A stretch of DNA of 64,000 bases from Rufibacter sp. XAAS-G3-1 (GCF_013623775.1 NZ_JABFAM010000006.1:406100-470099); one strand, 5' to 3'. Shown: positions 53,172 through 61,656, counted from the first letter of the stretch. Translations and numbers: made by a program. The notes: generated by a model from the sequence alone, not told the origin.

Positions 53172-53858
53172 ATGAACCAACTTGAGGCAACGAAACTACC
53201 AGCTATTGATCAGCGCACCTATGACAATCTTCAGACGGCCACGTTTGCGTTGGGCTGCTTCTGGGGGGCAGAGGCATTCTTTGGGGCCATGGCAGGGGTA
53301 GTCAGAACCAGGGTGGGTTACGCCGGAGGAACAACCCCGCTGCCCACGTACCGCAGCATCGCCGATCATATTGAAACCGTTCAAGTGGAATTCGATCCTG
53401 ACCAGGTAACCTACCCGCACCTGCTGGAACGGTTTTTCGCGCATCATTCCCCCACCAAAGAACCCCGGAAACGGCAATACACGTCTGCCATCTTTTACCA
53501 TTCACCCCAGCAGGAGCAGTGGGCAAAAGATGCCATCAAAGCCACGGAAGCCCGTTTAGAACAAACCGTAACAACCGAGCTTATTCCCTACCCCACCTTT
53601 TACCTGGCCCAGGAACGGCATCAGAAATGGAAATTGCGGCGAGAGCCTGCGGTCTTCCATGAACTGCAGAAAATCTACCCAGATGAAGTAGAACTCAATT
53701 ATTCAACGGCAGTGGCCCGGGTGAACGGCTATGTAGGCGGTTTTGGCGAGAAGGAGCTATTGATGGAGGAGTTGGGCAGCCTGGGACTTTCCTATCCTGT
53801 GCAGCAGCTCTTGTTAGCACACTTCCTGGCGCAGCCAATGACCGGATGCTCTCACTAA
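53172..53858 (+). CDS. msrA: Peptide-methionine (S)-S-oxide reductase
   Basis: 228 residues from the ATG at 53172; the frame is open to 52941 but without family sequence. The catalytic Cys29 lies in FALGCFWGAEAFF, followed by VGYAGGTTPLPTY, the ETVQVEFDPDQVTY segment and the HSPTKEPRKRQYTSAIFYH region; the usual His-Asp-Pro-Thr is changed to His-Ser-Pro-Thr. It repairs Met-S-oxide in proteins. It is convergent with two msrB-type genes, making a small oxidative-repair cluster. The C-terminus is longer than E. coli's core and ends in a Cys. Confidence 0.93.
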   Translation: MNQLEATKLPAIDQRTYDNLQTATFALGCFWGAEAFFGAMAGVVRTRVGYAGGTTPLPTYRSIADHIETVQVEFDPDQVTYPHLLERFFAHHSPTKEPRKRQYTSAIFYHSPQQEQWAKDAIKATEARLEQTVTTELIPYPTFYLAQERHQKWKLRREPAVFHELQKIYPDEVELNYSTAVARVNGYVGGFGEKELLMEELGSLGLSYPVQQLLLAHFLAQPMTGCSH

Positions 53859-53870
53859 GTATTGCTAACC

Positions 53871-53906
53871 GTTTAGCGGCTATTTCCCCAAAAACAGGCC
53901 GAAAAC
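53871..53906. repeat. 36-nt hairpin repeat
   Basis: GTTTAGCGGCTATTTCCC and CAAAAACAGGCCGAAAAC, between the convergent msrA and msrB-like genes; likely a bidirectional terminator site. Confidence 0.75.
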
Positions 53907-53943
53907 AACCGTAGTACAAGCTTGGTGAAGCAGTGTTCAATCC

Positions 53944-54267
53944 TTATGCCGGAGGTGCCTGTAAACTGATGGATGCTGCATTGATGCAATACCGCAGGTT
54001 GCTGGGGGTGCGGTCATCTTGAAACAAATGGCCCAGGTGCAAGCCGCACTGGTGGCAGAGCAGTTGGATGCGTTCGCGGCCATAGGTATCCAGCAGGTGT
54101 TGCTGTACGTTCTCCTTCAAATGCCCCCAGAAACTAGGGAAACCAGTCCTGGAATCAAATTTTTGGTGGGAGGAGAACAAGGGGGTGCCGCAGCGGCGGC
54201 AGACGTACACGCCTGCCGCTTGCGGCGGCTCGTTTTTAGCCCAGTCTATGTTTCGGTTTTCAAACAT
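53944..54267 (-). CDS. MsrB-type methionine-R-sulfoxide reductase paralogue, short
   Basis: 107 residues. MsrB fold with zinc cysteines Cys23/Cys26 (VCRRCG) and Cys71/Cys74 (CHQCG), the RTGFPSF segment and the catalytic Cys94 in LRYCINAASISL. Compared with the neighbour at 54730-55113 it lacks the HCGWPSF cysteine (replaced by Thr), which in many MsrB serves as resolving Cys, so its recycling chemistry may differ. It overlaps the upstream kinase-like gene by 8 nt. Confidence 0.85.
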   Translation of the reverse strand: MFENRNIDWAKNEPPQAAGVYVCRRCGTPLFSSHQKFDSRTGFPSFWGHLKENVQQHLLDTYGRERIQLLCHQCGLHLGHLFQDDRTPSNLRYCINAASISLQAPPA

Positions 54268-54715
54268 GGCCTTCCTCCCTGCTCCACTCCTCCACTAAAA
54301 AACCATCGCCCTGAATGCGTATGCAGAACAGTTGGTCGAACCCTTCGGCATAGGAAGGCGGCTCCAGCTTTTTGCGTACGTCATACAAGGCGATCTCTTT
54401 GACTTTGTCTCTCCCTTCGCGGGCACGGTTGCGGGCCAGGGCATGAGGCAGGGAGGTCTGGAAGAAATACCCCACCACCCGGTAGCGCCGTTCTTTCAAT
54501 TGACCCATGTAAAGCTGGCGGTCTTCTTTTCTGGGATTGGTGTTGTCTATGACCAGTTTGGCGCTGGTTTTCAGGCAAAGCTGCAGAAACTGACGCTCCC
54601 GGTTCCGGGTCTTGAGCAAATCCAGGCTGATGCGCACGTGCGAATGAAAGAAATGCGTCTTGTAAAACGTAGATTTCCCCGATGCCTGCATCCCGATGAA
54701 AAGTATGGCCTCCAC
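54260..54715 (-). CDS. P-loop kinase (polynucleotide-kinase-like ATPase)
   Basis: 151 residues. Walker A GMQASGKST at residues 8-16, a downstream DLLKTRNRER segment, VIDNTNPRKEDRQLY (the Asp-Asn-Thr-Asn box of PNK/AAA_33 proteins) and the lid-like arginines RNRAREGRDKV. These proteins phosphorylate nucleic-acid ends or small molecules; the substrate is unknown. Located 14 nt after msrB and overlapping the short msrB-like gene, so the three are almost surely one operon. Confidence 0.83.
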   Translation of the reverse strand: MEAILFIGMQASGKSTFYKTHFFHSHVRISLDLLKTRNRERQFLQLCLKTSAKLVIDNTNPRKEDRQLYMGQLKERRYRVVGYFFQTSLPHALARNRAREGRDKVKEIALYDVRKKLEPPSYAEGFDQLFCIRIQGDGFLVEEWSREEGHV

Positions 54716-54729
54716 CCCTGCCCCGTTGG

Positions 54730-55113
54730 TTATTTGTCTTGGGCGGGCACAAACTCCATGGATATGGAATTGACGCAGTGGCGGGTGTTCTTGGCGGTAA
54801 ACCGTTCCCCCAGGAACACATGTCCCAAGTGGCCTCCGCAGTTAGAGCAGACAATCTCGGTGCGTCTGCCATCGGCGTCTGGCACGCGGGTCACGGCACC
54901 TTCTATCTCATCGTCAAAGCTGGGCCATCCGCAGTGCGATTCAAACTTGTCTTCTGAGCGGTACAGCGGCGCGTTGCAGCGGCGGCAAATGTACGTACCG
55001 GGTTCTTTGACGGTGTACAGTTTACCGGTGAAAGGACGCTCCGTGCCTTTGTGCAAGATCACGTACTCTTCCTCTGGGGTGAGGTCATTATATTTCTTTT
55101 CCTGGTTTTCCAT
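54730..55113 (-). CDS. msrB: Peptide-methionine (R)-S-oxide reductase
   Basis: 127 residues, complete. Zinc sites Cys43/Cys46 ([10 protein letters not shown]) and Cys89/Cys92 ([12 protein letters not shown]), Cys61 in HCGWPSFDD and the catalytic Cys113 in [12 protein letters not shown]. It reduces Met-R-oxide with thioredoxin. It is first of the minus-strand operon msrB - P-loop kinase - msrB paralogue. No signal peptide, so cytoplasmic. Confidence 0.94.
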   Translation of the reverse strand: MENQEKKYNDLTPEEEYVILHKGTERPFTGKLYTVKEPGTYICRRCNAPLYRSEDKFESHCGWPSFDDEIEGAVTRVPDADGRRTEIVCSNCGGHLGHVFLGERFTAKNTRHCVNSISMEFVPAQDK

Positions 55114-55212
55114 GGTTCTGTTGAGGGTTGCTTCTGCTACTCATACTGAGTTTTGCTTCGTCTCGTTGCTGTTTAACAACCGCCGCAAAGGTACAGAGAA
55201 GTATCCAGGGCC

Positions 55213-55248
55213 GTTTAGGGGTTACTTTGGGGAAACCAGGCTTAAAAC
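55213..55248. repeat. 36-nt hairpin repeat, degenerate
   Basis: GTTTAGGGGTTACTTTGG and GGAAACCAGGCTTAAAAC. Confidence 0.6.
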
Positions 55249-55315
55249 AGAAACGCAGGGGAAAGCATTACTATTTCCTGCAAGATGAGTCCCGGAGAAA
55301 GCTCCCTGCTGATGC

Positions 55316-55351
55316 GTTTTGCGCCTCTTTTGCGGAAAACAGGCCCAAAAC
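55316..55351. repeat. 36-nt hairpin repeat
   Basis: GTTTTGCGCCTCTTTTGC and GGAAAACAGGCCCAAAAC; GC/GC pairs extend it by two on each side. Confidence 0.78.
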
Positions 55352-55360
55352 GCAGAATCC

Positions 55361-55390
55361 TGTGAGGTCTCCAAGACCTCACAGGTGTAG
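55361..55390. repeat. GAGGTCTC...AGGTGTAG unit, copy 2
   Basis: TGTGAGGTCTCCAAGACCTCAC inverted repeat (read from 55371 in part) followed by AGGTGTAG; relative of 46061-46090. Confidence 0.65.
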
Positions 55391-55397
55391 AGTAAAC

Positions 55398-55463
55398 TGG
55401 CGCGAGACTCCCGTCTTGTGACCGGGGATGAAGCGAGTCTCCAGACTCGCCGGGAACCACCGG
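55398..55463. repeat. GGCGCGAG unit, copy 2
   Basis: GGCGCGAGACTCCCGTCTTG then GCGAGTCTCCAGACTCGCC and GGGAACCACC. The same flank order follows the 46249 copy. Confidence 0.6.
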
Positions 55464-55561
55464 CAGGAAGGCGTAACATCAGACAATAGCGCAGAGAGCC
55501 TGCTTTACCTTTGCCATTTCGCCGTCAAACCCAAACGTTCAACAGGCATTGGACAGGTTCG

Positions 55562-55942
55562 TTATCTAAGCACATGAAGCGCCAGTATTTTCTGCACCTC
55601 ATACACGTTCACAGATTTATTGAAATTCTTCCGGATACTGGGTTCCACCTCCCCAGAAACCCATATTTTGAGCTCTGCGTCCAACTCAAAGGTACCCGCC
55701 GTTTCCACGCTAAACCGGGAGATACTTTTATAGGAAATAGAGAGGTATTCTACTTTGTTTCCCGTCACTCCGCGTACTTCAATCACGATGAGCCTTTTAG
55801 ACGTAAAGATGAAGGTGTCCCTAATCAGCTTAAAGCCTAATGCTATCTCTTCGCCTTCGGCGAGCAGTTTGCCATACTCTTTTAGTAACGTCTCCTGGTT
55901 TACCGCTCCTGCGTTCCCAAGTAGTGCTGAAAAAAATCCCAT
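55562..55942 (-). CDS. PH-domain protein (bacterial PH, YozO/YyaB type)
   Basis: 126 residues, a single bacterial pleckstrin-homology domain: EEIALGFKLIRDTFIFTSKRLIVIEVRG followed by KVEYLSISYKSISRFSVETAG and ELKIWVSG (as separate stretches). A short N-terminal helix (MGFFSALLGNAG) precedes it. Bacterial PH domains of this group form ring-like oligomers and their roles are largely unknown. Single gene, no partner. No signal peptide or transmembrane helix. Confidence 0.82.
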   Translation of the reverse strand: MGFFSALLGNAGAVNQETLLKEYGKLLAEGEEIALGFKLIRDTFIFTSKRLIVIEVRGVTGNKVEYLSISYKSISRFSVETAGTFELDAELKIWVSGEVEPSIRKNFNKSVNVYEVQKILALHVLR

Positions 55943-56811
55943 AGGTGCATAGTTTTAGGTAGAGAATATGTATTTATCAAAGTCAGGTTCTACGGCAACC
56001 GGTACCCTAACCTTTCCAGAGCATACCCGCAGCGCGGAAATCAAGACTCATTTTTGGGGCCCGCCCATTTTTAGCCTTCTAAATCTTCGCTGCATCTAAA
56101 CGTACGTCAGGCTTGTGCACAAAGCCGTCTTTTAGCTAAATTTAACTTAACCAATGGGATGGACAGGCTTACCTGATGGTTTTCCATTGTTTCTGATTTT
56201 TCAGTTGGTCTTTATCAAAGAACCTGTTTAGAGTTTTTTATCTGGTTCAGAAAAACGGTGCTTTCACCCGGATGACCTTATCAGCCACCTTCTGTTTATC
56301 GGCTGTTTTGGCTAAAACAGCCGATAAACAGAAGGTGCCGCTTGCGTAAGATGTTTTGCAGAAACTCTAAACAGGTTAACTCAAGGAAGGGAAGCATCTT
56401 TCTGAATCCTTTCCCGCTCATTTCCAACATAAAGGAACCGTTACCAGAACAAAAAGCGAAAACCGATATGCTACCACAGCAAAGTAATCGACCAACGGCT
56501 GCTTTGCTTCCGGAAAATGACCAGAGAAAGGTTCTGCGGAAGCGTTTTTTGAGCAGCGTATCAGCGCTACGGGGAGACGCCACCGTGAACGCAGGTTCTT
56601 TTTCTGGTTGTTTGCAGCGCAAAAATGAAATGTAAACATGCTCTAACGTGAACTTGGGAATACAAAGAGCGTTAAGGCTAGCAAATACTGTTCAGTTACG
56701 CTTACGGCGCCTGTCCATTGAAGATTCTCCCTTGAGGAGAGAATCCATTCACTGGGCAGTAGTTCAGGCGAGTAGTAAGTCTGATAATTTCCTTTTTCAT
56801 GGTTTTTTAGG
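55943..56811. other. Long gene-free region with a perfect hairpin repeat
   Basis: No credible coding; the overlapping frames at 56296-56640 on both strands look random. Holds the hairpin 56286-56337. Confidence 0.65.
56294..56329. repeat. 36-nt hairpin repeat, perfect copy
   Basis: GTTTATCGGCTGTTTT, GGCT loop, AAAACAGCCGATAAAC. Copy-specific outer arms CACCTTCT/AGAAGGTG make 24-bp perfect arms (56286-56337). Confidence 0.9.
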
Positions 56812-58473
56812 TTAGCGGTGACTGGTTAGGTCGTTCTGCCGCGTGAACCTAATGTTGCGGACTACCGGATTGCTGTAATCCAGGGCCACCACCTTTCCGG
56901 CTTTGTCCCGCAGGAAGCGCAGGGTTACTCCGCCTAGCTGAAAAGTGTCGCTCTTAACCGGCTTGAATGCGAACCCGGTGCCCGGCGCATCGTTGGCGCG
57001 GCCCAGCAAGCCGTCTTTTCCGGGAGCCATGTCGAAAAATGCCCCGATCTCCTCGCTTTGGTAGCGGCCGGCAAATGCCTGTAAGTCGGCGGCGGTGGGG
57101 GTGTAGGGCTGGGCGCGGAGATAACGGGTTGTTTTGCCCTCCATGGACTTCAGCTCTAATTGATCTGGTGACAGGAAGTGCAATTCAAACTCATCCTGCG
57201 ACATGAATTGCACGAAGGCACCCAAACGGCGGTAACGGTCTTTGGTCACCGGCACAAGACCAGGGCCACCGGCAATGCGGAACCTGTCGCGGTCTACCAC
57301 CAGGCGCAGCGGTTCACCGGTACGCTCATTGAAGAACAGCCCCTCTTTGTTTTTCGCTTCTGCCAGGGCATCACCCGAGAGTGCGGGTGGCGTTTTGGCT
57401 GGGGCTTTTTGGGAGTCTTCATAAGTCACAAACTGGTCAGCGATGCGTTCTGCCATTGCCGTGGCGGCCATGGCGTCTGAATTACACAAGACAGCGATGG
57501 AGATGCCCTGCTCCGGAAAGCGACCCAGCCATGAATGATACCCGGCTGCCCCGCCAGAATGCCACACCTCTTTGACTCCGCGGAAGGTCTCCAGAAACAG
57601 ACCACGGGCGTAGCCGAGCTTTCTCCCGTTGTTCAGCGTTGCTGGTTCCTGAAGCGTCTGGCTAACGAGCGTGCCTAGGCGATTGCTTGTGAGTGCATCG
57701 TTCCAGATAACAAGGTCGCCAGCCGTGCTGAGGATGGCACCGCCACCACGGTCATTGCCCAAATACAGATCCAGCTTCCAGCTGTCTTTCTTTTTCTCGT
57801 AAGCAAGGGCGCGGTTCTTCACCATGTCCGTCATATCGGTTACGTAAGTGGTCGATTTCATCCCGAGCGGCTCAAACAGGCGCTGGCGCGCGAATTCTGC
57901 GAACGGCATTCCGCTGGTACGCGCCACTATTTCAACCAGCAGCACGTAGCCGCTGTTGGAATAAGACCATTCCTCGCCAGGCGCAAAATTGAGGCCGCGC
58001 TGCCGCAGAATGAGGGTTAAGGCGTCGGGGTTTCCGTTTGCCAGCGGCAACAACCCAGTCCAGTCTCTAAGGCCGCTGGTATGGGTAAGCAAGTGGTCTA
58101 GCGTGATCTTTTGGCCATAATTGGGCAACTCCAGAAGATATTTGCGGATATCTTCGGACAAAGAAAGGCGCTTCTCTTCCACAAGAAGGAGAACCGCCGC
58201 CGCGATAAACTGCTTCCTCACTGATCCAATATCAAAGACCGAGTTTGGGTTTAACGGAACCTCCCGCTCTAGGTCAGCCGAGCCGTATGCGCGGTTCACG
58301 ACCACTTTCCCGTGCTGCGAGACGGCGCACACACACCCAGGCGTATCTTTCTTGGCCCAACTGAAACTCTGGTCTATCTTGTCCGTTTTGTCCTGCGCGG
58401 AAGCGGGGACGTCCGTAAAGCAGGTGCCAAACAGGAGTACTACCAGAAAGGGAATGCGCCTTGTAAGGGGCAT
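56812..58473 (-). CDS. Serine hydrolase (class C beta-lactamase-related/DD-peptidase family)
   Basis: 553 residues from the ATG at 58473, which opens a clean signal peptide (PLTRRIPFLVVLLFGTCF...ASAQ). The beta-lactamase-fold motifs are SVRK (Ser-X-X-Lys; Ser at about 84) in DIGSVRKQFIAAAVLL and the Tyr-Ser-Asn in EWSYSNSGYVLL; a HSGGAAGYHS motif stands in for KTG. A C-terminal lipocalin-like domain (about 400-553) follows. Such proteins are esterases or D-amino-acid peptidases more often than true beta-lactamases. The frame runs on in-phase to an earlier ATG at 58536 (separate entry). Operator-like sequence at 58579-58595. Confidence 0.87.
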   Translation of the reverse strand: MPLTRRIPFLVVLLFGTCFTDVPASAQDKTDKIDQSFSWAKKDTPGCVCAVSQHGKVVVNRAYGSADLEREVPLNPNSVFDIGSVRKQFIAAAVLLLVEEKRLSLSEDIRKYLLELPNYGQKITLDHLLTHTSGLRDWTGLLPLANGNPDALTLILRQRGLNFAPGEEWSYSNSGYVLLVEIVARTSGMPFAEFARQRLFEPLGMKSTTYVTDMTDMVKNRALAYEKKKDSWKLDLYLGNDRGGGAILSTAGDLVIWNDALTSNRLGTLVSQTLQEPATLNNGRKLGYARGLFLETFRGVKEVWHSGGAAGYHSWLGRFPEQGISIAVLCNSDAMAATAMAERIADQFVTYEDSQKAPAKTPPALSGDALAEAKNKEGLFFNERTGEPLRLVVDRDRFRIAGGPGLVPVTKDRYRRLGAFVQFMSQDEFELHFLSPDQLELKSMEGKTTRYLRAQPYTPTAADLQAFAGRYQSEEIGAFFDMAPGKDGLLGRANDAPGTGFAFKPVKSDTFQLGGVTLRFLRDKAGKVVALDYSNPVVRNIRFTRQNDLTSHR

Positions 58474-58536
58474 GTTCTTGATTTCCCTAAACCCATTAGA
58501 AAAGGTTTTGCAGATGTCATTGAGTTCTAGTTTCAT
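58474..58536 (-). pseudogene. In-frame 21-codon remnant resembling an ABC-transporter ATPase N-terminus
   Basis: The codons between the ATG at 58536 and the hydrolase signal peptide read MKLELNDICKTFSNGFREIK N, matching the way ABC ATPases begin (I-x-K-T-F-S-N-G, then I/L-K-x-x-x-L). They sit right behind the operator-bearing promoter. This suggests the hydrolase gene was spliced in frame to the start of a former ABC gene. Whether translation begins here or at 58473 is unknown. Confidence 0.4.
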
Positions 58537-58578
58537 ATACTTTGTGTTTTTATTAATTTCGATTTATAATTAAAAAGT

Positions 58579-58595
58579 TCTTTGCGTTTCAAAGT
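58579..58595 (-). promoter_or_regulatory. Operator candidate, copy 1 (serine hydrolase)
   Basis: Minus strand ACTTTGAAACGCAAAGA followed by ACTTT. CTTTG-N6-CAAAG palindrome shared with 61657-61673 and 62714-62730. Confidence 0.6.
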
Positions 58596-58726
58596 CATTA
58601 AGCAAAAAAAGAGACTAAAATGACGGCGCATGAACACATGTAAATGCAGATGTCATTAGCCATTGCGTAAAATCTGGGTGACTAAGATGGGGGTGAATTG
58701 CTGGGTGATTCATAAGTACCTATTCC

Positions 58727-59437
58727 CTAGTTAGCTTGATCATAAGCCTCTAAGCATTTTTCAAGGGGCTGCCCTTCTTTATGAATGCAATCGCAGAAAT
58801 CATCACACGCTCGCGGATTAGCACTGTCTTCGCATTGCTCTTTACAGTCTCTTGACGTGTTGCGGGGCATAATGTCATAGCCGAAGAAGAAAATCAGCAT
58901 GACCAGGGTAACGGTACCAACCACGCCAGCAAAGAACCTCGTGGGGAACTTGCTGCTCAGGTCTTTCCACTTGGGTAATTCATTCTCAATAAAAGCGCGG
59001 TTAAACGGAAGAATGTATTTCCACTTGTGGTAATACCAGCAAAGCAGGTACAAATTGGCAAACACCATCAAGGGCGAAGAAACAAAGGAACCCTCAAAAC
59101 GCACCGACAGGGACAGAATGCAGATGTTTAGAATGATGGGGAAGTAAATGACCGCTCCCAAAATGGCCGTACGCGAAAAGAGTAGTAAAACCGCAGCTGT
59201 TACCTGCATTACCCCAATTACCGTGTAGTAATAGCCCGTGTGGTAAAGGGCCTCCAGGTAGTTGCCCATGGGGTGATTCACTGATAAGGCCGTGAACCGT
59301 TCCCCTAAAATCTTGACCATACCAGAAGAGATAAAGCCCGCAGCCAGGGCCACCCGGTTAAAAATGGCAAACAAATAGAGCCACCTGTTTCCTCTGGCTT
59401 GCAAATGCAATTGGTCTACTTTAGAAGAAATGCTCAT
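58727..59437 (-). CDS. DoxX-like membrane protein with Cys-rich C-terminal tail
   Basis: 236 residues. Four to five hydrophobic helices in the DoxX arrangement (FNRVALAAGFISSGMVKILGERF, GVMQVTAAVLLLF, AVIYFPIILNICIL, VTLVMLIFFFGYD). The last 45 residues form a Cys-rich tail with CKEQC and CDDFCDC spacing, unlike standard DoxX proteins. If exposed to the periplasm, the tail could form disulfides or bind metal. It lies in a minus-strand block of membrane proteins. Confidence 0.78.
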   Translation of the reverse strand: MSISSKVDQLHLQARGNRWLYLFAIFNRVALAAGFISSGMVKILGERFTALSVNHPMGNYLEALYHTGYYYTVIGVMQVTAAVLLLFSRTAILGAVIYFPIILNICILSLSVRFEGSFVSSPLMVFANLYLLCWYYHKWKYILPFNRAFIENELPKWKDLSSKFPTRFFAGVVGTVTLVMLIFFFGYDIMPRNTSRDCKEQCEDSANPRACDDFCDCIHKEGQPLEKCLEAYDQAN

Positions 59438-59494
59438 GTACCTTCTCTATTTACACCTCTCGGTTGATCAGACGATTACCTTGATTCATAGATT

Positions 59495-59767
59495 TTACAT
59501 TTTGTCTATCATATCCCCAAGGTCACTCACTCCTAACGTGAACCAGACAATGACTATTCCCATGATAATTCTGACTATGGCCGCAATGGAGAAATCAAAC
59601 CTTTCTGTAAGGAGAGAATATGCCGGCGGAAAGTAAATGAAAGAAAGAAGGAAGTAAATAATTCCCGGTACGGGGTGCACTAGAACCATATTCATGACCC
59701 CAATTGTAAAAACAAGGGCACCAAATACCCAGCTGATTATATTCCAGACGCTAGATGTGCTACCCAT
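59495..59767 (-). CDS. Small membrane protein (90 aa)
   Basis: From the ATG at 59767 (MGSTSSVWNIISWVFGALVF). Three predicted helices: SWVFGALVFTIGVMNMVLV, GIIYFLLSFIYFPPAYSLL and AAIVRIIMGIVIVWFTLGV. No family recognised. It follows the 414-residue membrane gene by about 60 nt. Confidence 0.68.
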   Translation of the reverse strand: MGSTSSVWNIISWVFGALVFTIGVMNMVLVHPVPGIIYFLLSFIYFPPAYSLLTERFDFSIAAIVRIIMGIVIVWFTLGVSDLGDMIDKM

Positions 59768-59825
59768 GACTATTTCTCCTAGATTAATTTTATTTCTTCT
59801 ATGCAATCTGCGAGCATTCTGCCTT

Positions 59826-61070
59826 TTACTTAAACCCAAATACCAAGGGGAATAGAAAAGTTACGATGATAGTCCATAAACAGTAAACAGGTAGATAGTA
59901 GGCAATGGATTTTCCTACATCGGCAATATCTGATTTCTTTGAAACTGCCCTAAAAAGATGCACCGTTACTAAAAGCAGATTTATCAGAATCAAAACATTA
60001 CCCCCCAAAACTGCGGCTCTATTAGGTGTAATTCCCCATTCTGAGATCCGGAACAAGATGGCCGACAATGCAATGCCATTCACAATGATGGTAACAGCAG
60101 ACAGTAGGAAGAGAACCCATATTTCTACCTGGCTTTTTTTTGCCTTAGAGGTCTCAGCAATTGAGAAGAAAATGATGGCCATTACGCCAATTAACAAAGC
60201 ATTGAAGATCAGTAGGAACTCACGGTCATTGTAAGGGTCTTTACCCGAATATACCATTGCGATGAGATAAATGACCAGCATGACTAATACCAATGGGCTG
60301 AATATTCTGGCAATAACCGGTGAAACTTTCCCTACCAGGTGCGGATTGGTCTGGGTAAGATAAGTACCTATGATGGGTGCCGCAGGAAGGCCAAACACTA
60401 CCACATTCTCGAAATAAAACTTTTCAATATGAAACCCGATGAGGGAGAAAAGGCCAATGGTAATACCGGTCATAATGCCGCCTGCGATCACAATGAGGGT
60501 AGTCATAACTACCAAGTCGCCGTTATACTTTAGGAAGCCAAGCCGTTTCTCAGCGTTATTTTTCGCTTCACCAACAAAAGCAAAGCCTAGAACAGACCAT
60601 AGAAATAAGAGCAAGTGAATACATGATAAGATCAAGGTGTCACTTGTCTGCACATTAGGCAGGGAATTGATGAAGATTATCCCCACCAAGGTTAGGCCTA
60701 TTATGAAAGCGAGCTTACCGGTTGATAATCTATTCTTCCAGGCAAAGTAAGCCGACAGCACCGGAAAGATGATAAACCCGATGTTTCTGGGATAGAAAAA
60801 CTCCTCCTCAATAGAGAAAAAGGCCGGGAACTTGGCAATTAGACCTGCCACCAAAACAGCAATTAACACAAAAAACAACTCTCTGCTGCTGCCCCAGTTT
60901 ATCTCCTCACTTTCGTAATTCAGCCTCTCATTCCAGAAATCAGCGAGGGTGTTGCCTCTGAGCTCTGGGTATAGGGTACTGAAGTCCCGTTTGAAAGACA
61001 CTTTGTTGGTTCGGTACAGCTTTTCAAGGTGTCTGGGGTCATTTAGGTGGGTGCGAATTTCCTCTTTCAT
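59826..61070 (-). CDS. Polytopic membrane protein, DUF4153-like
   Basis: 414 residues with an N-terminal soluble stretch (1-65) and about 11 hydrophobic helices. Segments such as FLKYNGDLVVMTTLIVIAGG, VFGLPAAPIIGTYL and KVSPVIARIFSPLVLVML recall DUF4153 proteins of Bacteroidota, which is my best label but from memory only. Function unknown. The start at 61070 has a normal AT-rich context, and a degenerate ACTTTACGCCTTCTTAG (plus strand, from 61080) sits just upstream. Confidence 0.72.
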   Translation of the reverse strand: MKEEIRTHLNDPRHLEKLYRTNKVSFKRDFSTLYPELRGNTLADFWNERLNYESEEINWGSSRELFFVLIAVLVAGLIAKFPAFFSIEEEFFYPRNIGFIIFPVLSAYFAWKNRLSTGKLAFIIGLTLVGIIFINSLPNVQTSDTLILSCIHLLLFLWSVLGFAFVGEAKNNAEKRLGFLKYNGDLVVMTTLIVIAGGIMTGITIGLFSLIGFHIEKFYFENVVVFGLPAAPIIGTYLTQTNPHLVGKVSPVIARIFSPLVLVMLVIYLIAMVYSGKDPYNDREFLLIFNALLIGVMAIIFFSIAETSKAKKSQVEIWVLFLLSAVTIIVNGIALSAILFRISEWGITPNRAAVLGGNVLILINLLLVTVHLFRAVSKKSDIADVGKSIAYYLPVYCLWTIIVTFLFPLVFGFK

Positions 61071-61157
61071 ACGTGTATACTTTACGCCTTCTTAGAAGCT
61101 ACCTCTATAAATTTTTTATGTATTTTAATGCGTCAGTCTACTGGTAGATACATCTCT

Positions 61158-61193
61158 GTTCTTGGCCTGATTTCTGTAATTCAGGCTAAAAAC
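61158..61193. repeat. 36-nt hairpin repeat with extended outer arms
   Basis: GTTCTTGGCCTGATTTCT and GTAATTCAGGCTAAAAAC. Copy-specific ATACATCTCT/AGAGATGTAT arms extend it to 61148-61203. Confidence 0.78.
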
Positions 61194-61270
61194 AGAGATG
61201 TATCAGTTCAGTAGGGTCTGCTTGGGAGATTGGTGTTAACTAAGTCTTGAAGTCTGCTCTTTTAAGGCTT

Positions 61271-61606
61271 TTAATTCCACATGGTGCCCGCTAATCCCAG
61301 AACAGTACCAAGCCATAGGCCAATGAAGTAGACAACTATGCTTAAGAGAATAGCCAAGGTTCTGTTGAAACCTCGGGAACTCTGATAATCCATGAAAGCG
61401 TAAAACGCCCCACCCGTTGCACCGGCTAAAGGGGTAATGATGAGAGGTCTAATCATCCAATACTTCCCCCATTCAGGGTTAGGATTGTCAACCCCGGTTA
61501 CAAAGAATAGGATCAATAAAAGAGCAATCCCCCCTCCCACTAACATTGGTTTAATGAATGAAACTGGATGGCTTGTCTGGGCTGTGAAATTGTTTTGAGT
61601 TTTCAT
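61271..61606 (-). CDS. Small membrane protein ('KefB' misnomer family)
   Basis: 111 residues with three to four helices: FIKPMLVGGGIALLLILFFVTGV, IRPLIITPLAGATGGAFYAFMD and TLAILLSIVVYFIGLWLGTVLGL. Bacteroidota homologues I recall are filed as 'potassium transporter KefB', but this is much too small for KefB and no transport motif is present. An operator-like CTTTG-N6-CAAAG element lies 51-67 nt upstream of the start. Confidence 0.72.
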   Translation of the reverse strand: MKTQNNFTAQTSHPVSFIKPMLVGGGIALLLILFFVTGVDNPNPEWGKYWMIRPLIITPLAGATGGAFYAFMDYQSSRGFNRTLAILLSIVVYFIGLWLGTVLGLAGTMWN

Positions 61607-61656
61607 GATGATTAAGAATTATAAGTTATAAATGGTTTTCAGAAGTTTATTAAAGT

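Larger units (their letters stand above)
55114..55561. other. Gap with hairpin and GGCGCGAG repeats
   Basis: Contains hairpins 55213-55248 and 55316-55351, the GAGGTCTC unit 55361-55390 and a GGCGCGAGACT unit 55398-55463. A possible msrB -7 box reads TACCTTTG on the minus strand at 55186-55193, but the -33 box is poor. Confidence 0.65.

Noticed and set aside
56296..56640. Overlapping ORFs on both strands near the perfect hairpin
   Set aside because: Mutually antisense, low-quality sequence; no start context or homology signal.
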